A DNA stretch of 64,000 nucleotides from Chromatiales bacterium (GCA_002688175.1 NZCC01000023.1:16592-80591), one strand, 5' to 3'; shown: positions 9,239 through 19,117, counted from the stretch's first letter. The notes: a model not told the origin generated them from the sequence alone. Numbers and translations: made by a program.

Positions 9239-10057
9239 TTAATTGGTGTCTGATGCCAATGTTTGAGATTCCTGCCACTGGCCTGAACGGTTGCGTTTCA
9301 TCGTATTGCGATATTCATAAAGGTCCGGTCGGTACAGGCTTTCCATGACGAGGACCGGTTGGTCCTGTTGATCATGAAACACGGTGCCCATGTAAATCAG
9401 GGCCGTTCCCACCGGTATGTTCAGTAGCGGTGCTGTCGTTTCATCGGCGTTCCTGGCGCTGATCCACTGCTCGGCACGTTCCAGCAAGATGCCGTTGGAT
9501 TCGAGTACAGCGGGTGGCGGCATATTTTTTAAGGTCTGGTGATCCAGGTCTGTTACATGTGCTGCCGTGAACCAGGCGGTCATGATCGTAAACGGCTTGC
9601 CGCGACTGCTGCGCAACCGGATTAAGCGCAGCATGTTTTGTTCATCAGTATCACGGGTTAGTTTTTCCCTGATATGAGCGGGCGCCTTGACGCTCTCGAT
9701 GGACAGGGTGCTGGGTCGGGCACTGTCCTCTGGGTCGGTAGCGGCTGCGTCCGGCCCGCCGATGTTGTAGCGGTCGCCAAATTCCACTGCCTGGGGCACG
9801 GGGAAACTGCCAATACCGCGACGTTTGATGATAAGGCCGTCCTGCTCCAGGTTGTGCAACGCCTTGCGGATGGTGATCCGCGCAACGCCAAATTCCTGCG
9901 CCAGCCGGTTTTCGCCGGGCAGCGGGTGGTCGGTATCCAGTTCACCATCGATGATCTTCTGGCGCAGGATGATGTAAATCTGGTGGTACAGGGGGGTTAG
10001 CCTGGGTTCTTCCCTGCCGATGCGGTTCCGGGCGGCCTGTGTTTTGTTCGTCATCAA
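9239..10057 (-). CDS. GntR-family transcriptional regulator with UTRA domain
   Basis: LYHQIYIILRQKIIDGELDTDHPLPGENRLAQEFGVARITIRKALHNLEQDGLI wHTH; C-terminal UTRA-like region. Confidence 0.92.
   Translation of the reverse strand: MMTNKTQAARNRIGREEPRLTPLYHQIYIILRQKIIDGELDTDHPLPGENRLAQEFGVARITIRKALHNLEQDGLIIKRRGIGSFPVPQAVEFGDRYNIGGPDAAATDPEDSARPSTLSIESVKAPAHIREKLTRDTDEQNMLRLIRLRSSRGKPFTIMTAWFTAAHVTDLDHQTLKNMPPPAVLESNGILLERAEQWISARNADETTAPLLNIPVGTALIYMGTVFHDQQDQPVLVMESLYRPDLYEYRNTMKRNRSGQWQESQTLASDTN
9241..9260. repeat. Degenerate family A copy overlapping the GntR stop region
   Basis: aattggtgtctgatgccaat; encodes ...ASDTN-stop of the GntR gene. Confidence 0.75.
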
Positions 10058-10107
10058 TCACTCTGTCGGGTTATTGCGGTAAATACGTATGCCAGGTTTC
10101 CGATCAG

Positions 10108-10129
10108 CCTGTACTATCAATAGTACAGG
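10108..10129. promoter_or_regulatory. Putative GntR operator in the divergent promoter
   Basis: CCTGTACTAT-ca-ATAGTACAGG perfect 10-bp arms between gntR-like and Rieske genes. Confidence 0.7.
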
Positions 10130-10150
10130 TTTTTTACAGAGGATAGAAGA

Positions 10151-11284
10151 ATGCTTATCAATTTCTGGTACGTAGCTGCATACAGCGAAGCAGTCAACGC
10201 AGACAGGCCAATCAAGGTCAAGATGCTCGGTCAGAACTTTGCCCTGTATCGGGATTCCGCAGGGGTCGCACGCTGCGTCAGCGACATCTGCATTCATCGT
10301 AGTGCGTCACTGGCCGGCGGAAAAATAAAAGGCGATTGTATTGAATGCCCGTATCACGGCTGGCAGTTTAACGGCGACGGCCAGTGCACCAAGATTCCGT
10401 CGCTTGGCATTGATGGCACGCCGCCGCCCCGCGCAAAGATCGATGGGTACCCGACCGAAGAACGTTACGGTTTGATTCACGTATTTCTCGGCGATCTGCC
10501 TGCCGAAGAGCGCCCGCCGATCATGGCGATAGAAGAATATGGCCAGGAAGGCTGGCGTTGTATCCACCTTGAATATAACTGGAAAACAAACTGGGAACGT
10601 TCGGTCGAAGCGGGCCTTGATCCGGCCCACGCGGAGTTCGTGCATACGGGGATGAAGTTTGCCGGCTCGGACGCCGAATATATCGTGCCGCCGCTTGACG
10701 TCAAAAGATTGGAATGGGGTGCGGAACAGAGCTTTGACCTGTTGACCATCGCCGCACGCGGGGATCTGGAAAAAATCAAACCTCAGGCCGCGTCGGTGAA
10801 TGCGTTTGCCGCTTTCTACGGGCCGACGTGTACGGCCACGAAGCTGACGCTTGCTCCCGGCCAGAAGGTTATTCAGTACATGTTCGAGACGCCGGTCGAT
10901 GAGTTTCATGTCAAGAAACACCTGGTCAGCGCACGTACTGTCAACCTCGACCCCGGTTACGACAAGGCCATGAACCAGACCAACCTGTTTGTTGCCGAGG
11001 AAGACCGGATCATCATCGAAGACGTGGATCCTGCCATATACCCGGAATCGAATTCGAAGGAATTGCTGGTACCGGCCGATGAACAGATTGCCGTTTACCG
11101 GGACATGATCGCCGAGTGGGAGGCGCGTGGCTGGCGCATCGATACCCGCAAGGTTGCCGAAGACCGGGGACGCGTCGGTTATGCGATTCCTTGCCCGGCG
11201 CGGCGCGAGCAGGGTAACTGGGTGCTGGATTCGACGCCGATGCTGCCGGCGAGTCGCGGAGAAGAAACAAAAGCCGTGGCGTAA
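10151..11284 (+). CDS. Rieske [2Fe-2S] aromatic ring-hydroxylating oxygenase, alpha-type
   Basis: CIHRSASLAGGKIKGDCIECPYHGW Rieske motif; EAGLDPAHAEFVHTG catalytic-iron region. Confidence 0.92.
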   Translation: MLINFWYVAAYSEAVNADRPIKVKMLGQNFALYRDSAGVARCVSDICIHRSASLAGGKIKGDCIECPYHGWQFNGDGQCTKIPSLGIDGTPPPRAKIDGYPTEERYGLIHVFLGDLPAEERPPIMAIEEYGQEGWRCIHLEYNWKTNWERSVEAGLDPAHAEFVHTGMKFAGSDAEYIVPPLDVKRLEWGAEQSFDLLTIAARGDLEKIKPQAASVNAFAAFYGPTCTATKLTLAPGQKVIQYMFETPVDEFHVKKHLVSARTVNLDPGYDKAMNQTNLFVAEEDRIIIEDVDPAIYPESNSKELLVPADEQIAVYRDMIAEWEARGWRIDTRKVAEDRGRVGYAIPCPARREQGNWVLDSTPMLPASRGEETKAVA

Positions 11285-11428
11285 GCCCTAAGCCCTAATC
11301 CCCAGGCGCTTAAGGTTATTCTGCGACATCGGGGCGGGCGGGAATATCGCCCGTCCTGATGCTCGTCCACTTCATCGTGGCAGTTCTGCCTGTTACCCAC
11401 TAAAGTTACGATTCTCCATTCAACCGTA

Positions 11429-12310
11429 ATGAGGTTCGACATGCGACAGGGGCAGATAGCAATTATTTTGGGGCTGATCGTAGTGTTCGCCGGGTGTTCA
11501 ACGCCCCGCACAGCTGACGAGCAGGAACTCGAAGCAAGTATGAAGGAGCACGGCAACGACACACCCGTGGCTTCACTGATGACGTCCTTTGCACCTGTGC
11601 AGCCGGTAAGCGGTAAAGCCGTTGTGTATCACACGGTCGATGGCCAAGACATCCGGGGCTGGCTGGCGCGACCCGACAAGGCGAACAATGATTTGCCGGC
11701 GTTGATCGTGATCCACGAATGGTGGGGACTTAACGACAATATTCGCCGGGCCGCCGAACGACTTGCGGGCGAGGGTTATGTGGCGCTCGCGGTCGATCTG
11801 CACCAGGGCAATACGGCCGAAACGCCGAAAGACGCCATGAAGATGGGTCGCGCGCTGAGCAACAACAAGGATGTAGCGCTGGCTAATCTGAAGGATGCCA
11901 TTGCCTATCTTAAGTCGGCGAACGGTGTGTCGCGCATCGGCGTGATCGGCTGGTGCCAGGGTGGCCGCTGGTCGATGCTGACGGCATTAAATAATCCTGC
12001 GGAGATCGACGCGACGGTGGTCTATTATGGTCGGGTCCCCGATGACAAGACCGAACTTGAAGTACTGGACATGCCGGTGCTCGGCATCTTCGCCGGCGAT
12101 GACTTCATCGTGCCGCCGAAAATGGCCTATCGTTTTGCCGCGTCAATGGAAGACCTGAAAAAAGACCTGGAGTTTTATATGTATCGGGCTGCGGCACACG
12201 CCTTTGCTAACCCGAGTGGTCTGGAGTACAACCCGGAAGCGGCTGCGGATGCCTGGCAGCGTACGACTGATTTTCTGGCCAGAAATCTGCAGCAAACGGC
12301 AGCGCAATAG
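11429..12310 (+). CDS. Dienelactone hydrolase family lipoprotein
   Basis: ALIVIHEWWGLNDNIRRAAERLAGEGYVALAVDLHQG; GWCQGGRW nucleophile motif; lipobox FAGC. Confidence 0.9.
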   Translation: MRFDMRQGQIAIILGLIVVFAGCSTPRTADEQELEASMKEHGNDTPVASLMTSFAPVQPVSGKAVVYHTVDGQDIRGWLARPDKANNDLPALIVIHEWWGLNDNIRRAAERLAGEGYVALAVDLHQGNTAETPKDAMKMGRALSNNKDVALANLKDAIAYLKSANGVSRIGVIGWCQGGRWSMLTALNNPAEIDATVVYYGRVPDDKTELEVLDMPVLGIFAGDDFIVPPKMAYRFAASMEDLKKDLEFYMYRAAAHAFANPSGLEYNPEAAADAWQRTTDFLARNLQQTAAQ

Positions 12311-12332
12311 TTACTTGTTGCGTGCCGCTTTG

Positions 12333-13445
12333 TTAAAACAGGATTCGCGAGAACCCCGGGTAGAACAGATCCGGCGTGAGGTCGGTCACGGTCGCGCTGT
12401 CTGTTTCTCTGGCCAGACTGACCAGGTACAGCGGTTCGATTTTAGCGGCCAGCGAGAACGGGTCGGGCGTTGCGCCCGCCTCCGGGTCTCGCAACAGTAT
12501 CCGCGATACCACTAAGAACCAGCCGTCGTCAGGTAGTTGCAGCTCGCGGCGACGGTCGGCTTTCATGCCGAGATCGATGAGCAGGTGCGTGAGTTGCGAG
12601 CGGCCGTCATTGATCTGCATGTACAGCGCGTACTGCGGGTTTTCTTCCAGCAGGTTTGTCAACGTAACGGTTTGCAAGGCGGAATTAACAACCGCGTTGA
12701 TCTCGTCATCGGCCATCTTGCGAAATGAGAGGGCGGTGACATTCGGGTTCTGCTGCGCCACTGAGTAGAACTGCGATATTGCCAGCGCGCGCAGACCGAA
12801 TGCCAGCAACAGGCTTATCGCGAATACGCCGGACCAGATGCCGAGTGCTTTCGAACGCGGTAACGGTTGCCAGTTCGCATTTTCGCGTGGTTTCCGCAAC
12901 GGGTTGAACATCGAAACGCGCGCGAGGTAAACATCCGTCTCACTGCCGTAACGTTTGCGGATCGTCTCTTCTTCGAAGCGCGCGAGCATATAGTAAAGAC
13001 CGAGCATCGCCAGGTACGTGACCAGGATAAAAAACCGCGGCCATAAAAAAAGAAAACCGGCCCCGCCGATAATCAGCATCAGGTACTGTGGGTGCCGGAC
13101 GCGTCCGTAGAGGCCTCCCGTGACCAGTTTTTTCTTGATGAACTTACCGTAGTAGAGCTGGATTGCGCAGGCAAAGAACCCGAGGATGCCGACCAGCGCG
13201 AGGAATGCGCCGAGCCATTCGACATACCGGAATGCAGCGATCTTCGTGTAGGCAAGATGCGGCAGGAAAAACTGTGGCAACCAGGCTGTGATCACACTGG
13301 ACTCCAGCCCATGTAACAGTGGCGTATAGACACTATAAAAATAGGCCGCGAACGGCGTGACCATGATGATCATTTCCAGTGTCGCTGCCGCATAAACGAG
13401 TATAGGCACGACCCACGGCCAACGGCGGGTGGTAGTTGAGTTCAT
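12333..13445 (-). CDS. Isoprenylcysteine carboxyl methyltransferase-family membrane protein
   Basis: GGLYGRVRHPQYLMLI ... RFEEETIRKRYG ICMT/PEMT signature. Confidence 0.8.
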   Translation of the reverse strand: MNSTTTRRWPWVVPILVYAAATLEMIIMVTPFAAYFYSVYTPLLHGLESSVITAWLPQFFLPHLAYTKIAAFRYVEWLGAFLALVGILGFFACAIQLYYGKFIKKKLVTGGLYGRVRHPQYLMLIIGGAGFLFLWPRFFILVTYLAMLGLYYMLARFEEETIRKRYGSETDVYLARVSMFNPLRKPRENANWQPLPRSKALGIWSGVFAISLLLAFGLRALAISQFYSVAQQNPNVTALSFRKMADDEINAVVNSALQTVTLTNLLEENPQYALYMQINDGRSQLTHLLIDLGMKADRRRELQLPDDGWFLVVSRILLRDPEAGATPDPFSLAAKIEPLYLVSLARETDSATVTDLTPDLFYPGFSRILF

Positions 13446-13488
13446 TTCAGGACCTGTGCAAAGATCTACCGATAGAAACATCTTAACG

Positions 13489-13514
13489 CAAAAAAGGTCC
13501 GGGTCTATTTTCCT
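13489..13514. repeat. Family B repeat (single)
   Basis: caaaaaaggtccgggtctattttcct. Confidence 0.65.
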
Positions 13515-13564
13515 GTTATCCGTGTATTATCGGGTTCCACGGCTCGCTAAAAAGACTAATAAAT

Positions 13565-14596
13565 ATGAAAACCCGCGCCTTCCAGTTTGCCGAATACGGC
13601 CAACCCACCGATGTCCTGCAAATCAACGCACAGGATCTTCCCGACCCCGGTCCCGGACAAGCGCTGGTGAAGATCAGGGCCGTGGGCCTGAATCGATCCG
13701 AACTCAATTACACGCTGGGCAGGTATGTGCCTGCCCGCGAGTTTCCCAGTGGCATCGGCCAGGAAGCCGTTGGCGAGATCATCGCACTCGGACCGCCGGC
13801 GGAAGACGCGCCCAGGGCTCATGAGGCGACACCTTTAACCGTCGGTGCGCGCGTCGCGCTGTTACCCGGTCGTGTCGATATCTGTGGAATGGGCGCCTAC
13901 CGGGAAGTGGGTCTTTACGATCAGGCCGCATTAGCGCCGGTGCCGGATGACTTCAGTGACGAAGAAGGCGCGGCCTACTGGATGGGCATCCTGACGATGG
14001 GCGGCTGCCTGGAACTGGCAGGGCTGAATCCCGACAATTCAAAGGGCAAGAAAGTGCTGGTGACCGCCGCCACCAGCAGCATGGGCATCGTTGCCCTGAA
14101 GCTGGCCAAGGCCTGGGGCGCTGAAACGTTTGCGACCAGTCGCAGCGCCGAAAAGGCGAAGGAACTGGAAGCGGTGGCCGACCATGTCATTGTCTGTAAT
14201 GACAGCGACTCGCTGGTCGAAGGCGTCAACGCCGCAACCGATAACCAGGGTGTCGACGTCTCGCTGGATCCCCTCGGTGCCGCCTATTACGCCGGCCTGG
14301 TTGCCGTGACCACCAACGGTGGTGATATCGTCAGCTATGAAATGATCACCGGTCCGGTCGCCAACGTGTCGTTACCGACGCTGATGATCAACGACCTGTC
14401 GATACACGGCTTTACGATCTTTCGCGTCCACAAGAACCCGGTTCTGTTCGATGCACTGATCCGCCAGGGCATGGAGTACAGCGACCAGGTGCGGCCGATT
14501 GTGTCGCGTACTTTTCCATGGGAGCAGGCACCGGCCGCACTGGCAGAACTGGAGACATCGCAGCATATCGGCAAACTGGTTCTGCTCGTTAGTTGA
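13565..14596 (+). CDS. Zinc-type alcohol dehydrogenase / quinone oxidoreductase-like (MDR) protein
   Basis: MDR fold, PGPGQALVKIRAVGLNRSELNY; VLVTAATSSMGIVALKLAKAWGAETFATSRS nucleotide-binding motif. Confidence 0.9.
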   Translation: MKTRAFQFAEYGQPTDVLQINAQDLPDPGPGQALVKIRAVGLNRSELNYTLGRYVPAREFPSGIGQEAVGEIIALGPPAEDAPRAHEATPLTVGARVALLPGRVDICGMGAYREVGLYDQAALAPVPDDFSDEEGAAYWMGILTMGGCLELAGLNPDNSKGKKVLVTAATSSMGIVALKLAKAWGAETFATSRSAEKAKELEAVADHVIVCNDSDSLVEGVNAATDNQGVDVSLDPLGAAYYAGLVAVTTNGGDIVSYEMITGPVANVSLPTLMINDLSIHGFTIFRVHKNPVLFDALIRQGMEYSDQVRPIVSRTFPWEQAPAALAELETSQHIGKLVLLVS

Positions 14597-14598
14597 AG

Positions 14599-14699
14599 CA
14601 TTTGTGTCAGACACCAATTTATTTTTTCTCTGACGGGTAAGCAACAAATTCGGTGCTGAGAAAAATAAACCCGGCACCTATTTGCCTTACCTATTTGCC
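14599..14699. repeat. Composite repeat A(degenerate)+spacer+B, with 11-bp duplication ACCTATTTGCC x2
   Basis: tttgtgtcagacaccaatttattttttctctgacgggtaagcaacaaattcggtgctgagaaaaataaacccggcacctatttgccttacctatttgcc. Confidence 0.85.
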
Positions 14700-14712
14700 A
14701 GTGGAGACAACT

Positions 14713-15648
14713 ATGAGCAATTCCCGGATTACACGCCGCCATGCAGTAGCAGCGCTGGCCGGCGCAGGTGCCGTCGGCCTGGCGACCGGTCGCGCGGACA
14801 ACGGTGCCGAGCAAGGCAACCATAAGCCCGCACCGCTCGAGCTGGATTTGAACGACCCGGTGGACCTGTCTTACGCGCGGCAGAAAGTGATCGGCAGCGT
14901 CGCCAGTGAAGAAATTCATTCGTTTATGCGCTTTCATTTTTATGGCCAGGTGCCCGGCGAGCAGGCCCGGCGCCTGCTGTCGATGAATAACTACATTGTT
15001 GATCGCTGGGAACCCGTCAAGCGCGGCACCTACAAGCTGGCCCACTGGGAAGTGGGTTACTACTGTGACTTCGATACCGACGATCCGATCGAATCGTGGA
15101 TTAATCCGTACACCGAAGAAGAAATTGAAGTGTTTCAGTTCGTGCTCGGGCCGATCCACCGTGAGTATACGCCGGATACCGTGATTGCCCCGGGCCTGGC
15201 GCCGCATCCGTTAACCTCGCACATCATGGGACCGCGCTTTTACGTGGCGACGGAAGCGATCGCCCAGATTCCGAACCTGTTTCAACCGGACGAGTGGCCC
15301 AAACGTTCCAGTGGCAAAATGGCCAACTGGGTATCCATGCAGACGCTTTCCGCGTTGATGGATGACGTGCTGAACCCCGAGCTGACCTCGGCCCCGGCGA
15401 ACATTCACCTGCAGAATTTTGTCTCGTGGAGTTCGTGGATGCAGATGAGCGGCCAGCCGGGCGGCACGATGGCGCGCGCCTACGGCACCGAGGTGGACGG
15501 TTTCGAAGCTCTGCCACAGAAGGTGTACGACGGATTCAAAAAATACACACCGGAGATATTTGAAACCGCGACCTGGGACACCATCCGCTTTGACGAATTT
15601 GATTATTTCGAGCTCATGCAGGAACGTCGCGCCAAGGGTGAAGTTTAG
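14713..15648 (+). CDS. DUF1838 family protein with Tat signal
   Basis: Tat-type SRITRRHAVAALAGAGAVGLA; HFYGQVPGEQARRLLSMNNYIVDRWEP. Confidence 0.8.
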   Translation: MSNSRITRRHAVAALAGAGAVGLATGRADNGAEQGNHKPAPLELDLNDPVDLSYARQKVIGSVASEEIHSFMRFHFYGQVPGEQARRLLSMNNYIVDRWEPVKRGTYKLAHWEVGYYCDFDTDDPIESWINPYTEEEIEVFQFVLGPIHREYTPDTVIAPGLAPHPLTSHIMGPRFYVATEAIAQIPNLFQPDEWPKRSSGKMANWVSMQTLSALMDDVLNPELTSAPANIHLQNFVSWSSWMQMSGQPGGTMARAYGTEVDGFEALPQKVYDGFKKYTPEIFETATWDTIRFDEFDYFELMQERRAKGEV

Positions 15649-15655
15649 GCCGTTA

Positions 15656-15752
15656 AATGGTGTCAGACACCATTCAATTTTTAGACACCAATTTATTTTC
15701 TCTAACGGTTAAGCCATAAATTCGGTGCTGCGAAAAATAAACCCGGCACCTT
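15656..15752. repeat. Composite repeat A+spacer+B, second copy (A core 15659-15671)
   Basis: tggtgtcagacacca...gacaccaatttattttctctaacggttaagccataaattcggtgctgcgaaaaataaacccggcacct. Confidence 0.88.
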
Positions 15753-15763
15753 TATCTACTACA

Positions 15764-16438
15764 ATGAGTGAAACAATGAACGCCAAACTACAGGCATTGG
15801 TTACAGGTATTGCTTTATTGCTGGCCACCCAGGCTGGCCTGGCAGCGGGTCAGGATCAGGCCGATACGTCAGGGACGGTCAATGATCAGACACTGACGGC
15901 CGAGATCGATGCCGTGCTGAATGAATACGAGGCACTGTGGGATAAACAGGATCCGGCACAACTGATTGCGCTGTGGGATCAGAACGATCCGGAACCGTTT
16001 TATCTCGCCGAGGAGCAGCCTGAATGGCGGATCGGCTGGGATCAGCTTAAGGATTACTGGAGTCCGGCCGGCCCCTCTGTCACCGAATCCATACGGATGC
16101 GTTTTGATGGTGTGCGGGCGCGGTGGCTGGCAGATGACCTGGCGTTTGCAAAATTCTGGATTCGCTTCGATACGAAAATGAGTGTTATGCCGGGTCCGTT
16201 CGGTACCGATGCGCGGGCCAGCGCGATTTTTCGCAAGACAGATGCAGGCTGGCGGCTGATTACCTGGGCCGAATCACCGGGCTCGCCTCTTTTATATGTG
16301 CAACGTCTGTACAAGCAACATCGTCAGGAAGGCGAATCCTCGCCCATACCCTACCTGTCCGTTCTATACGAACGGCATACACGAGATGATTTTGCCGCCT
16401 TCATGCAAACCCATAAGAAACCCGGCAAGAAAAAATAG
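15764..16438 (+). CDS. NTF2-like (SnoaL-type) secreted protein
   Basis: FYLAEEQPEWRIGWDQLKDYW ... FRKTDAGWRLITWAESP; paralogous to 30946..31611. Confidence 0.7.
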   Translation: MSETMNAKLQALVTGIALLLATQAGLAAGQDQADTSGTVNDQTLTAEIDAVLNEYEALWDKQDPAQLIALWDQNDPEPFYLAEEQPEWRIGWDQLKDYWSPAGPSVTESIRMRFDGVRARWLADDLAFAKFWIRFDTKMSVMPGPFGTDARASAIFRKTDAGWRLITWAESPGSPLLYVQRLYKQHRQEGESSPIPYLSVLYERHTRDDFAAFMQTHKKPGKKK

Positions 16439-16460
16439 TTAACCGGTGAAGCATTGCTGT

Positions 16461-16487
16461 CCGACACCGTTATCACCCCGGTGTCGG
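16461..16487. terminator. Stem-loop between convergent genes
   Basis: CCGACACCG-ttatcaccc-CGGTGTCGG, 9-bp perfect arms. Confidence 0.6.
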
Positions 16488-17648
16488 TCGGCGTACTACC
16501 GCGATGGCCAGCATCAGGCAGGGCACCATCAGCAACGCACCGATCAGGTACGGGGAGCCGGTACCCAGTTGCGCAAACGCGGCACCGGCATAGGCCGGGC
16601 CGAGTACCCGGCCTAAACTACCCACGCCCTGGAAGACACCGAGCAGGACGCCGCGTTCCGTCGGCAGCGCGTATTTCGATACCAGGCTCGTGCTGACCGG
16701 TGAGAACATGCTGTGCGATGTGGATAGCAGCGTCATGGCAACCAGCGCTGCGATCAGGCTGGTCGCATCCGCCATCACCCACAGGCCGGCACCCATCGCA
16801 ACGACCGTCATCATCAGCAAGGCCGCCTCGCCGAAGCGTTTGGTCAGCGGCCCGATCAGTGTGAGCTGACACACCGCACCGATAAATCCGGAGTACATGA
16901 AGATCAGGCCGATGTCCCGTGGGCCGAGTTCGAGCACCCGGTTGGTCCACAACGCGAAGATCGACAACAGTGCCGACCAGGAGACATACAGCAGCACCGC
17001 GATGAGTGACAGCATCGCAAAGGTGCTGTTCGCAAACGCTGTGCGTAATTGGGTGCTCAGCGCCAGCGCGGCGGTGCCGGTTACATCACTGCGGTGTTCC
17101 GGTTGCAGGCTTTCGGGCAGGAAGGCCAGCAGGCATAGCAAGGCGACGACGGTCAGTCCGGCTGCCGAGAATGCCGGTAGCATGAAGTTTGCGGTCTCGA
17201 CATCGGCGCCGGCCAGCACGCCGCCGATGACCGGGCCGAACATGAAGCCCAGGCTGAACGCGGCGCCCAGGTAGCCCATGAACTTCGCCCGGTCGGCGCC
17301 GCTGGAGATGTCGGTGACATAGGCAAAGATAACGCCGACATTGCCCGCCGCGATGCCGCCGACCGATCGCGCGAGGATCACCAGCCACAGGCTGTCGGCG
17401 AATCCCAGCAACACGTGCGACACGATCACGCCGGCCGTCGTCCAGATCAGCACCGGCCGGCGCCCGTAACGGTCACTCAACCGCCCGATCGTCGGCGCAG
17501 TCAGGAACTGCAGCAGGGAATACAGCGCGATGACCAGCGTAATGATTTCCGGTCCGCCCCCGACACGTTCGATATAAAACGGCAACAGCGGAATGATCAG
17601 TCCGAAGCCAAGCAGGTTGACGAAGGTGATAAGAAAGAGGACGCGCAT
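16473..17648 (-). CDS. MFS transporter (TetA-like)
   Basis: 12-TM MFS; GRLSDRYGRRPVLIW motif A. Confidence 0.92.
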   Translation of the reverse strand: MRVLFLITFVNLLGFGLIIPLLPFYIERVGGGPEIITLVIALYSLLQFLTAPTIGRLSDRYGRRPVLIWTTAGVIVSHVLLGFADSLWLVILARSVGGIAAGNVGVIFAYVTDISSGADRAKFMGYLGAAFSLGFMFGPVIGGVLAGADVETANFMLPAFSAAGLTVVALLCLLAFLPESLQPEHRSDVTGTAALALSTQLRTAFANSTFAMLSLIAVLLYVSWSALLSIFALWTNRVLELGPRDIGLIFMYSGFIGAVCQLTLIGPLTKRFGEAALLMMTVVAMGAGLWVMADATSLIAALVAMTLLSTSHSMFSPVSTSLVSKYALPTERGVLLGVFQGVGSLGRVLGPAYAGAAFAQLGTGSPYLIGALLMVPCLMLAIAVVRRPTPG

Positions 17649-17661
17649 AAGAAAGTGAGAT

Positions 17662-17681
17662 AATTGGTGTCAGACACCAAT
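17662..17681. repeat. Family A palindrome in a divergent promoter region (core 17666-17678)
   Basis: aattggtgtcagacaccaat. Confidence 0.9.
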
Positions 17682-17692
17682 ATACTTTACTG

Positions 17693-19117
17693 ATGACCCT
17701 CGCAACCAGACGTGACCTGATCAAGGGCCTGGGCGGTCTTGCCGCTGTCGGCGCAACCGCACGGTTACGCGCCGCACCGGAGCGTGCCGATGTGGTGGTC
17801 ATCGGGGGTGGGTTCGCCGGGTTGAATGCCGCGATCGTGCTCAGTGATGCGGGTGCCAACGTGACCGTGCTGGAAGCCGGCGGGCGGATCGGCGGACGTG
17901 CGTACACGGCGGATCAATGGACGGACCGGCCAGAACTGGGCGCCTCGCAGATCGGGCCGCTGTATGGGCGGATCAGGAATGCGGCGGATCGGTTCGGGGT
18001 GGCGCTCAAGCCGTTTCCGGTGCAAAGCGAACCGTTTGTCTTTGCAATCGGCGATCAGTTGATCGCGGCGAGTGACTGGGCGCAGTCACCGTTCAACAAG
18101 ACCGTCGGTGAAGAGCGCGGCGTGCCGCCGTCTTTTTTATTGCCCTCTTATATATCGAAGCACAATCCCTTAAAGGGCAGTGATGACTGGTTACAGCCGG
18201 GTGCTGCCGAGTTTGATGTCGCGGCAGCCGACTGGCTTCGTGCGCACGGCGCATCGAATGAAGCGTTGCGGCTGATGAATGCCGGCGTGGTGGCCGATGA
18301 ACTCAGCCGGGTGTCGTTGTTAACGATGTTGCAGGAATCAACGCGCCTGATGATCGCCATTCGTGCTGCAGCTGTGGCCCAACCAGCGGTAGCAAAGACT
18401 GCTCAGGTGGCCGGCGGTACGTCGCGACTGACTGAAGCCATGGCTCTGCACCTGGGTGACCGGGTGCGCATGAATCAGGCTGTAACCGCTATCCGCATGG
18501 ACCGGAGCACTGTCGAGGTGGCGACGGTAGACGGCACTCGCTATAACAGCGATTTTGTTATCGCCGCCGTGCCGTTCGTCAGCTTGCGCGAACTTCACAT
18601 CGAACCCGCATTGGCCGGTGTGCAGAGTGAAGCGGTCACGCGCATGCCGTATGCGAATACCAGCCAGGTATTTTTTGCACTTAAAGATGGTGACGACTAT
18701 TGGCAACAGGACGGACTGGCGCCATCGCTGTGGACGGATGGCGAGGTGTCGATGTTCCGCAAGATGACCGGCACGTCGCTGCTGGTGGCGGTGAATACCG
18801 GACCCAAGGCTGATGTGATGGATCAGTTGCCGGCGGCTGAACGCGGTGCCCGAGCGCTGGCCGAACTGGAACGGCTACGACCGGCGACGAAAGGTCGCGT
18901 CGAGTTTGTTGGCGCGCATTCGTGGCGGCAGCAACCCTTCATCCGCGGCTGTCGCCATTCATACGCACCCGGCGATGTGAGCCGCTTTGTTCCGGCGATG
19001 TTTCAGCCGCACGAACGATTGCACTTTGCCGGCGAACATACCCGCCAGCTGGAGATGGGCATGGAGTCGGCCATGGAGTCTGGCGAACGCGCCGCGGTGG
19101 AGATCCTGACGGGTTAA
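17693..19117 (+). CDS. FAD-dependent flavin monoamine oxidase-family protein
   Basis: VVVIGGGFAGLNAAIVLSDAGANVTVLEAGGRIGGRAYT; C-terminal FAGEHT. Confidence 0.92.
   Translation: MTLATRRDLIKGLGGLAAVGATARLRAAPERADVVVIGGGFAGLNAAIVLSDAGANVTVLEAGGRIGGRAYTADQWTDRPELGASQIGPLYGRIRNAADRFGVALKPFPVQSEPFVFAIGDQLIAASDWAQSPFNKTVGEERGVPPSFLLPSYISKHNPLKGSDDWLQPGAAEFDVAAADWLRAHGASNEALRLMNAGVVADELSRVSLLTMLQESTRLMIAIRAAAVAQPAVAKTAQVAGGTSRLTEAMALHLGDRVRMNQAVTAIRMDRSTVEVATVDGTRYNSDFVIAAVPFVSLRELHIEPALAGVQSEAVTRMPYANTSQVFFALKDGDDYWQQDGLAPSLWTDGEVSMFRKMTGTSLLVAVNTGPKADVMDQLPAAERGARALAELERLRPATKGRVEFVGAHSWRQQPFIRGCRHSYAPGDVSRFVPAMFQPHERLHFAGEHTRQLEMGMESAMESGERAAVEILTG

Noticed and set aside
14335-15207. 290-aa ORF on - strand
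   Set aside because: Antisense to MDR dehydrogenase and DUF1838 genes, spans an intergenic repeat; shadow ORF.
14653-15770. Shared N-terminus MLRKINPAP of ORFs 14653 and 15725
   Set aside because: Created by the family B repeat (gtgctgagaaaaataaacccggcacct); real starts are downstream (14713 and 15764).
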